The notes under the pieces were generated by a model. It saw nothing but the letters and a program-made list of their open reading frames with translations, had not been told where the DNA came from and made no database searches. The position numbers and the translations under genes were made by a program. A stretch of DNA of 53,308 nucleotides. It comes from Thermosyntropha lipolytica DSM 11003 (GTDB lineage Bacteria > Bacillota > Syntrophomonadia > Syntrophomonadales > Syntrophomonadaceae). The stretch covers positions 1 through 53,308 of the forward strand of contig NZ_FQWY01000016.1 of assembly GCF_900129805.1 (NCBI RefSeq). The letters run 5' to 3'. Of this stretch, positions 1-7,911 are shown piece by piece; position 1 is the first letter of the stretch, and each line of letters starts with the position of its first letter.

Positions 1-314
1 TAAGAACTGATAACCGGCCGCAGTTTATGTCAGCTAAATTTGCCAAAACTTGCCAGGAATTAAAATTGATACATGAGAGAATACCCGTAAAAACTCCTAA
101 TATGAATGCACATATAGAGGCATTTCATTCTATTTTGGAAGAAGAATGTTATATTTGTAATGAATTTACAAATTTTAGAGAAGCATATGAAATAATAAGC
201 CAGTACCTGGAATATTACAACCATCGAAGAATACATGGTAGTTTGGGATATCTTACTCCTGCTAAATATTATGAACTTCATAAAAAGAAGTCTGCTTTAA
301 CCCAGGTAGCTTAA
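1..314 (+). CDS. IS3-family transposase (orfB), C-terminal part, cut by window edge
   Basis: The frame is open to the left edge, so the gene begins outside the window. The visible part is the C-terminal half of a DDE integrase. It opens with a TDNRPQF segment, where family members have TDNGPQF around the second catalytic Asp. The third catalytic residue is the Glu of HIEAFHSILEEE. The C-terminal YNHRRIHGSLGYLTPAKYY segment is typical of IS150/IS3-type OrfB. The Gly-to-Arg change beside the catalytic Asp is unusual and may mean the copy is inactive. The stop is at 312-314. I cannot find a convincing terminal inverted repeat after it. Confidence 0.85.
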   Translation, partial: RTDNRPQFMSAKFAKTCQELKLIHERIPVKTPNMNAHIEAFHSILEEECYICNEFTNFREAYEIISQYLEYYNHRRIHGSLGYLTPAKYYELHKKKSALTQVA

Positions 315-446
315 TATAAGCTTAAAGGATCGGGGAATTAATCTATTATGTATTACAGTAATTTTATGTAATTTTCAAAGAGCTTTAGATTTAGACAGAT
401 TTTTTAAATTAATAAGGGGCAAGGCGGCACTTTGCATAGATTAACC

Positions 447-572
447 TTAACTATCAGCACCTATTTGTTTTTTCAGCCGCTGCTCTAACCGATATGACGA
501 TCCGTTCATATCCAGAATATATGCCCTGTAAGCTAATCGATCTATTAGAGCGGCAGTTAACCTAGACTTGTC
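447..572 (-). pseudogene. Remnant of IS21-family helper ATPase (istB), C-terminus only
   Basis: Translating this strand gives LSDKSRLTAALIDRLAYRAY, then ILDMNGSSYRLEQRLKKQ and a stop at 447-449. This matches the C-terminal end of IstB-type AAA+ transposition helpers (TAALIDRL, then MNGxSYRL). An in-frame stop lies just upstream and no Walker motifs remain, so only about 40 codons survive. With the IS3 fragment on its left, this marks an insertion-element graveyard beside the tup operon. Confidence 0.7.
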
Positions 573-614
573 TGACAGCCTTTACGGTACAAGTTTACCA
601 AACTTTTCTTACTG

Positions 615-1466
615 CTATTTTTTATAAAAGGCATCCGGGACAAAGAGAGGTTTTCCGTATTCTTTTACCCCAAACTCCTGTATGATTTTCTGCCCCTCAG
701 GTCCGGTTATAAATGCGATAAATTTTGCCGCTCCCTCTTTATTTATATGGGGATGCTTTTTCTCATTTACCGCTATAACGCTGTAGCTGTTAAATAACCT
801 GGCATCTTCTTCTATCCAGACTTTTAATTCTATCCTCCCTTTATTCCGAAAGCTTAGATAAGTAGATTCGTCAGTCAGCGTATAGGCACCTTTTTCGTCC
901 GCAATCATAAGGGTTTCTCCCATTCCCTGTCCGGTTTCCAGATACCAGCTGCCCTCAGGCTTTATCCCGGCTTCTTCCCATAAAGCCATCTCTCTCACAT
1001 GAGTACCTGATTTATCAGCCCGGGAAACAAAAAGGCTTTTGGTCTTCTCAATCTTCTTTAAAGCCGTTATTATATCATCTCCGTCAGCAATGCGGGCAGA
1101 ATTTTCCTCAGGCCCTATCAGAATAAACCGGTTGTGCATAACCGGATGTCTTTTTACCCCCCAGCCTTCCTCAACAAATTTTTCTTCCTCCCGCGGTGAA
1201 TGTACCAGCAGTACATCAGCATCTCCTTTGCGTCCCATCTGCATAGCCTGCCCGCTCCCTACCGCTATCACTTTTACCTTAAGGCCGTATTCCTTCTCAA
1301 AAACAGGTAATAAAACATCTAAAAGGCCTGAATCCAGAGTACTGGTAGTAGTCGCCAAAATCAGGTCGGACTCAGGCTCTTTGTCATCCCGGCATCCGGC
1401 TATACCAGGCAAGCTCAAAACAACAGCTATTATAAACAACATGCAAAGCCTTTTAATTCTCCCCAT
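615..1466 (-). CDS. tupA: Tungstate ABC transporter, substrate-binding lipoprotein TupA
   Basis: A 283-residue secreted lipoprotein. The signal peptide ends in a GIAGC lipobox with Cys25 as the lipidated residue. The mature protein starts with the TTTST motif (residues 39-43) typical of the TupA/WtpA-like oxyanion binders, and GSGQAMQMGRKGDADVLLVH follows, as in TupA. It captures tungstate (possibly molybdate) outside the membrane and delivers it to TupB/TupC. It is the last gene of a leftward tupB-tupC-tupA operon behind a probable Moco/Tuco riboswitch. The ligand assignment rests on family similarity and on the riboswitch, not on residues that separate tungstate from molybdate. Confidence 0.88.
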   Translation of the reverse strand: MGRIKRLCMLFIIAVVLSLPGIAGCRDDKEPESDLILATTTSTLDSGLLDVLLPVFEKEYGLKVKVIAVGSGQAMQMGRKGDADVLLVHSPREEEKFVEEGWGVKRHPVMHNRFILIGPEENSARIADGDDIITALKKIEKTKSLFVSRADKSGTHVREMALWEEAGIKPEGSWYLETGQGMGETLMIADEKGAYTLTDESTYLSFRNKGRIELKVWIEEDARLFNSYSVIAVNEKKHPHINKEGAAKFIAFITGPEGQKIIQEFGVKEYGKPLFVPDAFYKK

Positions 1467-1497
1467 GCCATTTCCTCTCCCTTTTTAATAAATAATT

Positions 1498-2226
1498 TTA
1501 ATAAACCATGGTACCGGTTAAAAAAGCACGAGTCTCTTCCTTTTGCGGTGCCGTAAAAAAAGATTCTGTCTTCCCTTTTTCCACTATTCTCCCCTCGATC
1601 AGCAAAACGCACTCATCAGCCACGCGCCGAGCCTGAAAAAGGTTATGGGTTACTATTATAACCGTAGTGCCGTAAACAGCCGGCAAATCTTTAACTATCC
1701 TCTCAATAGCCTGCACACTATGCGGATCCAGGTTGGCCGTCGGTTCATCCAGAAATAATATCTTCGGTTTTAAGGCTAAAGCACGGGCTATAGCTATACG
1801 CTGGCTTTCCCCACCCGACATTTTCCAGGCCGGAAAGTCTTTAAAACCTTCCATCCCTACAAAAGAAAGCACCTCTTTCACCCTGGCCGCAATCTCTTTT
1901 TTTGACATCCCGCGCAGTTTCAAGCCATAGGCCAGATTTTGATATACCGTTCCCCTGAACATAAAAGGCTTTTGAAAAACCATGCTCATCATACGGGCTA
2001 TCTCTAAATTCCTTTCCCATCCTACCTTCTTACCGCGGAAAAACAGGCTGCCGGCATCTGGTTTCTCTAAAAAATTCAAAATCTTGAGCAAGGTAGTTTT
2101 ACCTGACCCATTAGGCCCCAGTAAAGCACAAATAGACCTTTCTTTTATCTGCAGATAATCGATATCAAGAACTGTCCTTTCCCCATATTTTTTCTTCACA
2201 TTTTCCAGCCTTAAAATCTCATCCAT
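1498..2226 (-). CDS. tupC: Tungstate ABC transporter, ATP-binding protein TupC
   Basis: A 242-residue ABC ATPase. Walker A is GPNGSGKTT (37-45), the signature is MSGGESQRIAIARAL, and Walker B is KILFLDEPTANLDP, followed by the switch His in IIVTHN. It powers import by the TupB permease. It lies 6 bp after tupB and 31 bp before tupA on the same strand, so the three genes should be one transcript. Its length is typical for the simple ATPase of this transporter type, with no extra C-terminal TOBE domain of the ModC kind, which favours TupC over ModC. Confidence 0.88.
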   Translation of the reverse strand: MDEILRLENVKKKYGERTVLDIDYLQIKERSICALLGPNGSGKTTLLKILNFLEKPDAGSLFFRGKKVGWERNLEIARMMSMVFQKPFMFRGTVYQNLAYGLKLRGMSKKEIAARVKEVLSFVGMEGFKDFPAWKMSGGESQRIAIARALALKPKILFLDEPTANLDPHSVQAIERIVKDLPAVYGTTVIIVTHNLFQARRVADECVLLIEGRIVEKGKTESFFTAPQKEETRAFLTGTMVY

Positions 2227-2232
2227 AACTAT

Positions 2233-2916
2233 TTACCTCGCTACATCTCTTAAATCATCGGCATTAGTAAGAACTATCCAGCTTATAAGGAATGACAGCA
2301 AAAGCAGTATTATGCCTAGAGCTATTGCCATCTCAAAATTTCCGCTTCGGGTTTCAGTTACAATAGCGGTAGTAAGCACCCGCGTTTCATAGCGTATATT
2401 GCCTCCCACCATCATAACCGCCCCTACTTCGGCAAATGCCCTGCCAAATCCGGTCATGATGGCAGATATAATACCCGAACGGGTTTCCAGCAAAACTTTG
2501 CCTACTGCCTGATAATGAGTAGCTCCCAAACTTAAAGCATGTTCATAAACCAGCCTTTCCGCTGACGCCACTGCTGCCGCTACCAACCCGGTTACAATAG
2601 GCAAAACCAGAAGGCACTGAGCTATAATCATAGCCCCGGGAGTAAAAAGCAGGTTAAGAAAACCTAAAGGGCCGCTTCGCGAAAGAAGCAAAAACACAAC
2701 TAAACCAGCCAGAACAGGAGGCAAAGCCATCAAGGTATACACCAAACGCAAAACTAATCTCCGGCCTTTGAAATCATATAACCCCAGGTAAGCTCCCAGA
2801 GGAAGAGCAATAAATGAACTGATAAGTGTAGCCGTCCCCGATACCAGCAAAGATAAAAATACAATCCCGGTTATTTCATCTTTTTGCTGCATGATAGCTG
2901 CTATTATATCCATCAA
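2233..2916 (-). CDS. tupB: Tungstate ABC transporter, permease TupB
   Basis: A 227-residue inner-membrane permease with about five or six hydrophobic segments. The ABC-coupling EAA-like loop is visible around SLGATHYQAVGKVLLETRSG, and AFAEVGAVMMVGGNI is typical of the TupB/ModB-related permeases. It is the first gene of the tupBCA operon. Its start lies about 25 nt after the terminator hairpin of the upstream riboswitch, so its expression is probably controlled by premature termination. Confidence 0.86.
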   Translation of the reverse strand: MMDIIAAIMQQKDEITGIVFLSLLVSGTATLISSFIALPLGAYLGLYDFKGRRLVLRLVYTLMALPPVLAGLVVFLLLSRSGPLGFLNLLFTPGAMIIAQCLLVLPIVTGLVAAAVASAERLVYEHALSLGATHYQAVGKVLLETRSGIISAIMTGFGRAFAEVGAVMMVGGNIRYETRVLTTAIVTETRSGNFEMAIALGIILLLLSFLISWIVLTNADDLRDVAR

Positions 2917-2942
2917 TTTTTCTCCTCACCTGCAATAAATAC

Positions 2943-2984
2943 AACAAAAACACCAGGCTTTTTTCTTACTCGCCTGGTGTTTAC
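2943..2984 (-). terminator. Intrinsic terminator between the riboswitch and tupB
   Basis: On the minus strand, the stem arms CACCAGGC and GCCTGGTG (about 2951-2958 and 2972-2979) close a short loop and run into a U-rich tract. It sits after the aptamer and before the tupB start, the position expected of an expression platform that switches off transcription. Confidence 0.8.
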
Positions 2985-3110
2985 CCAACCCAAATTAAGA
3001 GCTCTCCTTTCCAAACACGGGAGGCACAGCCGTTTCCAGCCATACCCATCGGTTTATAATCCCTAGCCTTTAACCTTAGGATTATAAACTCGGCGAGCTT
3101 TGACAGCTAT
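2985..3110 (-). promoter_or_regulatory. Probable Moco/Tuco-family riboswitch aptamer controlling tupBCA
   Basis: Read leftward, the leader holds AGCTC (about 3096-3100) that can pair with GAGCT near 2998-3002 as the closing stem. Inside it, GTTTATAATCC and GGATTATAAAC form an 11-bp hairpin arm, followed by GGCTGGAAACGGCTG and then GCCTCCCGTGTTTGGAAAGG. The GGAAACGG, GCCTCCCG and GGAAAGGAG blocks agree with my memory of the Moco RNA motif. An intrinsic terminator follows directly. The position before a tungstate importer is a known context for this RNA. No covariance search was possible here. Confidence 0.72.
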
Positions 3111-3190
3111 TAAAATTTTATCGCTATTTTTACAAATTATTCTCCACGCTCAAAGTAAATCCTCTTTTATTTCGCTAATTGGGCCAACTT

Positions 3191-3613
3191 TTATTCTAAT
3201 CCATTTATTATGTTGTTCAAGCCATGTAAAAACTCTTTCTGGTTGCCTTCGCCTAAAAGTTCAAAGAGGTGAGCATTGAATTCGCTGGCCAGCTTTTCAA
3301 TTTTTTCGGCAATTTCCCTGCCCTTATCTGTTATGAAAACCCTTATAGCGCGACGGTCCTGAGAATCCAGCTGTCTTTCCACCAGATTGTCTTTTTCTAA
3401 TTTATCAACCAGAACCGTCATCGAAGAACTGTCTATTAGGGTACGGTTGCCTATTTCTTTAAGGGTTAAGCCATTTTCCCCCAAAAGGCAACACAGGATA
3501 AAAGATTGGGGAATACTTATACCATATTCTTCGAGCCTTTCACTTAGATGTTTATCTATCTTTTTCATAGCAGCTCGCATATTAAAACATATATAGCTGG
3601 ACAAATCGTTCAT
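3191..3613 (-). CDS. MarR-family transcriptional regulator
   Basis: A 140-residue MarR-type winged-helix repressor. The central part (LTLKEIGNRTLIDSSSMTVL, then VDKLEKDNLVERQ) is the recognition helix and wing, and DRRAIRVFITDKGREI is the family-typical wing with its conserved Asp-Arg. N- and C-terminal helices would form the dimer interface. Its ligand and targets are unknown. It stands alone and is divergent from trpS. The inverted repeat TTACAC-N11-GTGTAA at 3669-3691 overlaps its likely promoter and suggests autoregulation. Confidence 0.85.
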   Translation of the reverse strand: MNDLSSYICFNMRAAMKKIDKHLSERLEEYGISIPQSFILCCLLGENGLTLKEIGNRTLIDSSSMTVLVDKLEKDNLVERQLDSQDRRAIRVFITDKGREIAEKIEKLASEFNAHLFELLGEGNQKEFLHGLNNIINGLE

Positions 3614-3668
3614 AAACCAAACTCCTTTACTTAAATTTTTTATTTTTTAATCCTTTATAATTATATTA

Positions 3669-3691
3669 TTACACTTTTTTATTATGTGTAA
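3669..3691. promoter_or_regulatory. Candidate MarR operator (inverted repeat)
   Basis: TTACAC and GTGTAA form a perfect 6-bp inverted repeat with an 11-nt spacer, 56-78 bp upstream of the marR start. On the minus strand it overlaps a possible -35 (TTTACA) and lies just upstream of AT-rich -10-like sequence. The assignment is positional only. Confidence 0.4.
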
Positions 3692-3880
3692 ACATAAATT
3701 ACTTATTAAAATAAATTTACTCCTCCCTGCAGGCTTGCATTCCACGTTTTATAATGTTATTTTAAAAAAGTCATACCGTCAAATATATATTTTTTTGAGC
3801 CTCTATATACAAAAATTATATCCCGAAACTTTACATTTTAAAACTATATCTATCCCAAAAACAGGAGGTTAATTTAAAAA

Positions 3881-4873
3881 ATGCCAAAAACGCGCAAAAG
3901 GATACTGACAGGTGATCGTCCTACCGGGAGCCTGCATCTGGGCCATTATGTAGGCAGCTTGAAAAATCGAGTCAAACTGCAAGATGAATATGAAAGCTAC
4001 ATCATAATTGCTGATGTGCAAGCCCTTACCACCCACTGGGAAAAAGGTGAAAGCCTTTATCAAAGTGTGATGCAGATAGCTTCTGACTATCTGGCAGCAG
4101 GGCTGGATCCTAATAAAGTAACCATCTTTATCCAGAGCATGATACCGGAAATACATGAGCTTACCATGTATTTTTCCATGTTTACGTCAGTAAACGTCCT
4201 GCGTCATAATCCTACAATAAAAACGGAAGCTGCCCAGCACGGCTTTAGTGAAATAACTTATGGTTTTTTAGGCTATCCCGTAAGCCAGGCGGCAGACATA
4301 ACTATATTCAAAGCTGATTTAGTGCCGGTAGGTGAGGATCAGATACCGCATATTGAATTTGCCCGTAAAATTGTACGCCGGTTTAATGAACTCTATGCTC
4401 CGGTACTGGTAGAGCCACAAGCCATGGTAGGAGAAGTTCCCCGTCTCATAGGTCTTGATGGACAGGCCAAGATGAGTAAAAGCCTTAATAATGCCATATA
4501 CCTGTGTGATAGCCCGGAAGAAGTAAATAAAAAAGTGTGGAATGCCGTAACCGACCCGGCCCGCATACACAAAAACGATCCGGGCCATCCCGAAGTATGT
4601 ACCGTTTTTGCTTATCATCAGATTTTTAATCCGCAAGAAGTCTCCGCCATTGAAATCGACTGCCGGCAGGGTAATATAGGCTGTGTAGCCTGCAAGAAAA
4701 ACCTAGCTCACAAAATCAACCAGCTTTTAGCCCCTATGCATGAAAGGAGACAAAAATACAGCCCGGATGACATTAAAGATATCTTACGGGAGGGCACCTT
4801 AAGGGCTCATGCGGTAGCTAAAGAAACCATGGAAGAAGTAAGGGAAGCCATGAAAATAGCTTATTTTAAATAA
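3881..4873 (+). CDS. trpS: Tryptophanyl-tRNA synthetase, with cysteines like the Fe-S type
   Basis: A 330-residue class Ic synthetase that charges tRNA-Trp in the cytoplasm. The HIGH-type motif is GSLHLGHYVGS near residue 16, and the KMSKS motif is at about 197. The start follows an AGGAGG site. In the C-terminal anticodon-binding part there is a C-x20-C-x6-C-x2-C arrangement (between CTVFAYHQ and CVACKKN). Thermotoga maritima TrpRS binds a [4Fe-4S] cluster with a closely similar C-x22-C-x6-C-x2-C pattern, so this enzyme may also be an Fe-S protein. I see no T-box leader upstream. A strong terminator follows. Confidence 0.95.
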   Translation: MPKTRKRILTGDRPTGSLHLGHYVGSLKNRVKLQDEYESYIIIADVQALTTHWEKGESLYQSVMQIASDYLAAGLDPNKVTIFIQSMIPEIHELTMYFSMFTSVNVLRHNPTIKTEAAQHGFSEITYGFLGYPVSQAADITIFKADLVPVGEDQIPHIEFARKIVRRFNELYAPVLVEPQAMVGEVPRLIGLDGQAKMSKSLNNAIYLCDSPEEVNKKVWNAVTDPARIHKNDPGHPEVCTVFAYHQIFNPQEVSAIEIDCRQGNIGCVACKKNLAHKINQLLAPMHERRQKYSPDDIKDILREGTLRAHAVAKETMEEVREAMKIAYFK

Positions 4874-4882
4874 ACATTCCTT

Positions 4883-4920
4883 ACGCTAAAAGGGCTTATC
4901 CCCCTTTTAGCGTTATTTAG
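4883..4920 (+). terminator. Terminator after trpS
   Basis: A 12-bp perfect stem (ACGCTAAAAGGG with CCCTTTTAGCGT) is followed by a short T-containing tail, directly after the trpS stop. Confidence 0.85.
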
Positions 4921-5029
4921 TCATCACCTGACAGCAAAAAGCAATTATTAAAAACATCTAAACTGTTCTATCATTTATAATTAAAATAACATAAGAAACA
5001 AAAAACCTGCGTCCAAAGGAGTGAAATTG

Positions 5030-5464
5030 ATGTCCCATCTTCCAGCATTTGTGTTAGAATTCCTGCGTACCGAAAAACACCTGCTTTTGCCCAACATAAC
5101 AGCCATAATAACGGCCCAAACCCTTTATGACATCCTGTTCCAGTACTGCATAACCCCAGAAAAGGAAGAAAAACTCAAATATTTTATAGACAAACTGGAA
5201 ACCCACATTAAAAGCAAATCCCATACTCCTTTTTCTATGCCCTATCAAGATTTAGAATTTTTAGAAGAAGGCCTGCAGGAACTTAGGCTCCTTAACTGGA
5301 TGGAGGCAGATATTGCCTTATTCCAGATTAAAAGTTATAATGCAAATAACCTATCATCTGAAGAGATAGAGAATATAATCTATTTCCTAAACCAGTTTAT
5401 TACCTGCAAAAGAGCTGCTCATGACACCATCTATGTCTATCCCGATTATCTAACCCGATTCTAG
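5030..5464 (+). CDS. Unknown protein upstream of rubrerythrin
   Basis: I do not recognise this 144-residue protein. It is predicted soluble and mainly helical, with acidic and hydrophobic alternation (for example [13 protein letters not shown]) and no cysteine motif or membrane segment. An earlier GTG at 5021 directly abuts the AAAGGA ribosome site, so the ATG at 5030, with about nine bases of spacing, is the better start. It lies 17 bp before rubrerythrin on the same strand, so the two are probably co-transcribed. A role in oxidative-stress defence would be only guilt by association. Confidence 0.7.
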   Translation: MSHLPAFVLEFLRTEKHLLLPNITAIITAQTLYDILFQYCITPEKEEKLKYFIDKLETHIKSKSHTPFSMPYQDLEFLEEGLQELRLLNWMEADIALFQIKSYNANNLSSEEIENIIYFLNQFITCKRAAHDTIYVYPDYLTRF

Positions 5465-5481
5465 AGCAAAGGAGGATTATA

Positions 5482-6024
5482 ATGAAAGATCTTAAAGGAA
5501 CCAGAACAGAAAAAAATCTGTGGGAAGCTTTTGCCGGCGAATCAAAGGCCCGCAACAAGTATACCTTCTGGGCCAGCCAGGCAGATAAGGAAGGCTATAA
5601 ACAGATAGCTGCTATCTTCCTGGAAACAGCTGATAATGAAAAAGAACACGCTAAAAGGCTTTACAAATTCCTGGTAGGCGGTTCTATACCGGCTACGGAA
5701 GAAAATCTATTACAAGCAGCATTAGGGGAAAATTACGAGCATACTACTATGTACCCGGAATTTGCAAAAATAGCGGAAGAAGAAGGTTTTCCTGAAATAG
5801 CTACTGTTTTCAGGCAAATTGCCAAAGCAGAAGAAGAACACGAAAAACGCTATCGGAAGCTTTTAGAAAATGTTAAAAACAAAACGGTATTCAAAAAAAC
5901 ATACCCGGTTAAATGGAAATGCCGCAACTGCGGTTATGTCCATGAAGGAACTGAAGCCCCTAGAGCCTGCCCTGCCTGTGCTCATCCGCAAAGCTATTTT
6001 GAAGTAATGTGTGAAAATTATTAA
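5482..6024 (+). CDS. rbr: Rubrerythrin
   Basis: A 180-residue non-haem iron peroxidase. The N-terminal ferritin-like four-helix domain carries Glu residues and ExxH motifs (NEKEHAKR and EEEHEKRYR) for the di-iron site. The C-terminal rubredoxin domain carries [10 protein letters not shown] and CPACAHP, the four Fe(SCys)4 ligands. In anaerobes it reduces hydrogen peroxide with electrons from rubredoxin or NADH-linked reductases. Length and domain order are standard. It follows the unknown gene at 5030 and is closed by a terminator. Confidence 0.95.
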   Translation: MKDLKGTRTEKNLWEAFAGESKARNKYTFWASQADKEGYKQIAAIFLETADNEKEHAKRLYKFLVGGSIPATEENLLQAALGENYEHTTMYPEFAKIAEEEGFPEIATVFRQIAKAEEEHEKRYRKLLENVKNKTVFKKTYPVKWKCRNCGYVHEGTEAPRACPACAHPQSYFEVMCENY

Positions 6025-6033
6025 ACAGTTTAA

Positions 6034-6066
6034 AAAAAGAGGGTAAACCTGTACCCTCTTTTTTGA
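6034..6066 (+). terminator. Terminator after rubrerythrin, possibly bidirectional
   Basis: The stem AAAGAGGGTA/TACCCTCTTT is followed by a T run. An A run precedes it, so it may also serve the convergent speB gene on the other strand. Confidence 0.85.
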
Positions 6067-6070
6067 TAAT

Positions 6071-6937
6071 TTAATAAGCCAGCAGAACTTCGCGCAAAAT
6101 CTTGGCCCCTAAAAGGGAAGTATTATCATTTTGTTCATAAGGGGGCGAAATTTCCACCAGGTCAAATCCCGCTATATCAAGATCTTTTAACTCCAGCAGG
6201 ACTTCTAAAAGTTCCCGCGAAGAAAAACCTCCTGCTTCCGGAGTTCCCGTACCTGGAGCAAAGGCAGGATCCAGAACATCTATATCCAGGGTTATATATA
6301 CCTTGCGCCTGCCTACACTCTTTTTGACTTCTGCCACCACCGAAGAAAGCTGGTTTAAATACAGGTTAGTATTAAGTGTTGCATATTCCATCTCTTCACG
6401 GGTACCCGAACGGATTCCCAGCTGATAGAGATTCCCTGTACCTATTATTTCCACCACCCTGCGCATTACCGTAGCGTGGGACAAGCTTTCCCCCAGATAG
6501 GATGATCTTAAATCAGCATGAGCATCAAACTGAATTACAACCAGATCCGGATAAAACTTCTTATATGCTTTTATCAGAGGCAGGGATACCAGATGTTCTC
6601 CCCCTAAAGCAAAAACTTTTTTGCCTTTTTTAAGAAGCTCACCCGTAACTTCTTCGATTCTGCGCAGGCTTTCCTCTACATTGCCATACGGAATAATTAT
6701 ATCCCCAGCATCATAGAACTTTATATCTTCCAGGGACTTATCCTGATATATGCTGTATTCTTCAATTCCCTCTGATACCTCCCGGATGCGAAAAGGTGCG
6801 AGCCTAGTCCCCGGCCGAAAACTGGTAGTAAGATCCATAGGTATACCTATGATAACCTTTTCGCAACCTTCCAAACTTTCTGAACTCCCCATAAATACAG
6901 CTTTTCTTTCTAAATAAGGCAATGGGTAAAAGCTCAA
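6071..6937 (-). CDS. speB: Agmatinase (ureohydrolase family)
   Basis: A 288-residue arginase/agmatinase-fold enzyme. The Mn-binding motifs are present: GGEHLVSLP (family GGDH position), FDAHADLR, and DIDVLDPAFAPGTGTPEAGG. It should hydrolyse agmatine to putrescine and urea. It is 2 bp downstream of spermidine synthase, which uses putrescine, and this supports agmatinase over other ureohydrolases such as formiminoglutamase. His is replaced by Glu-His in GGEH, a substitution that I cannot rate for effect. Confidence 0.88.
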   Translation of the reverse strand: MSFYPLPYLERKAVFMGSSESLEGCEKVIIGIPMDLTTSFRPGTRLAPFRIREVSEGIEEYSIYQDKSLEDIKFYDAGDIIIPYGNVEESLRRIEEVTGELLKKGKKVFALGGEHLVSLPLIKAYKKFYPDLVVIQFDAHADLRSSYLGESLSHATVMRRVVEIIGTGNLYQLGIRSGTREEMEYATLNTNLYLNQLSSVVAEVKKSVGRRKVYITLDIDVLDPAFAPGTGTPEAGGFSSRELLEVLLELKDLDIAGFDLVEISPPYEQNDNTSLLGAKILREVLLAY

Positions 6938-6939
6938 CC

Positions 6940-7773
6940 TTATTCATCTCCCTCCACTATCTTCTTAACAAAAGGAGGAAGCTTGAAAACTGCTTTATGC
7001 ACTTCCGGAGAATAATATTTTAACTGCGGGTTTTCATATACAAAACTAACCTCTTCGGGATCATACTTTTTCGACCCCACAGTAAAGCTCCACAAACCAC
7101 TAGGATAAGTAGGTATACTGGCCAGGTAAAGCTTACATACAGGGAAGACATTTTTTATCCCGGTAAAAGCCATTTTTATAACATCTCGGTTGTAAAAAGG
7201 CGATTCACTCTGCACCACCAGCATCCCATCATCGCACAAAGCTTCATACACATCACGGTAAAAATTCTGGGAAAAAAGCTCCACCGCCGGTCCTACCGGC
7301 TCCGTAGAATCTACCAGAATCACATCAAAAGTATTTTTATGTTCCTTAACAAATTTTACGCCATCATCTACTATAACTTCTGCCTTGGGATGATCAAAAG
7401 AACAAGCCAGAGCAGGGAAAAAATCACGCGCCGCCTGTATGACACGTTCATCTATCTCCACCAGAGTGCCTTTTTTAACTTTAGGATGATTTACCACTTC
7501 CCGCAAAGCGCCTCCGTCCCCTCCGCCTATTATCAATACTTTTTCGGGATGAGGATGGGAATTTAACGCTACCTGGGTAATCATTTCATGATAAACATAT
7601 TCATCGACATCGGTAGTCATAACCATGCCGTCTAAAAGCAGCATCCTGCCAAATTGCTCCGTCTCAACTACAGCTAAATGCTGAAAAGGAGTTTTTTCAT
7701 TTCTTAAAGTAGCCTTTACTCTGCAGGAAAAACCTAAATTAGGTGTCTGGTATTCAGTAACCCAGAGTTCCAA
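6940..7773 (-). CDS. speE: Spermidine synthase
   Basis: A 277-residue aminopropyltransferase that makes spermidine from putrescine and decarboxylated S-adenosylmethionine. Motifs are GGGDGGALREV (cosubstrate loop), the catalytic Asp in VDSTEPVGPA, and VVQSESPF. A longer reading from 7878 adds a hydrophobic stretch foreign to the family. I chose the TTG at 7773 because an AAGGAGG site lies 8 nt upstream and homologues begin with ELWxTE. It is the first gene of the speE-speB pair. No speD is in the window. Confidence 0.92.
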   Translation of the reverse strand: MELWVTEYQTPNLGFSCRVKATLRNEKTPFQHLAVVETEQFGRMLLLDGMVMTTDVDEYVYHEMITQVALNSHPHPEKVLIIGGGDGGALREVVNHPKVKKGTLVEIDERVIQAARDFFPALACSFDHPKAEVIVDDGVKFVKEHKNTFDVILVDSTEPVGPAVELFSQNFYRDVYEALCDDGMLVVQSESPFYNRDVIKMAFTGIKNVFPVCKLYLASIPTYPSGLWSFTVGSKKYDPEEVSFVYENPQLKYYSPEVHKAVFKLPPFVKKIVEGDE

Positions 7774-7877
7774 ACAGCCTTCCTCCTTTATGCCATATTT
7801 TATTAAGCCTATAAACAATAGAAATATTATATTCTGGTCGCATTTAAAATGCAAACCTATTTTTCCCCTTGCCGGCA

Positions 7878-7911
7878 AAAAAAATGAGCCTAGAAACCTA
7901 AGCTCTTACCC
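7878..7911 (-). terminator. Terminator overlapping the lysR stop codon
   Basis: The minus strand reads GAGCTTAG-GTTT-CTAGGCTC, then A and eight Ts. The left arm and loop lie in the last codons of the LysR gene. It separates the suf-lysR transcript from speE. Confidence 0.8.

Noticed and set aside
1039-1488. 149-residue plus-strand frame opposite tupA
   Set aside because: Antisense shadow of tupA, Ser/Thr/Pro-rich as expected from reverse reading, with no ribosome site.
3614-3880. T-box leader before trpS
   Set aside because: The T-box consensus segment and its anti-terminator hairpin are not visible in these 267 bases. The region looks only like AT-rich promoter DNA.
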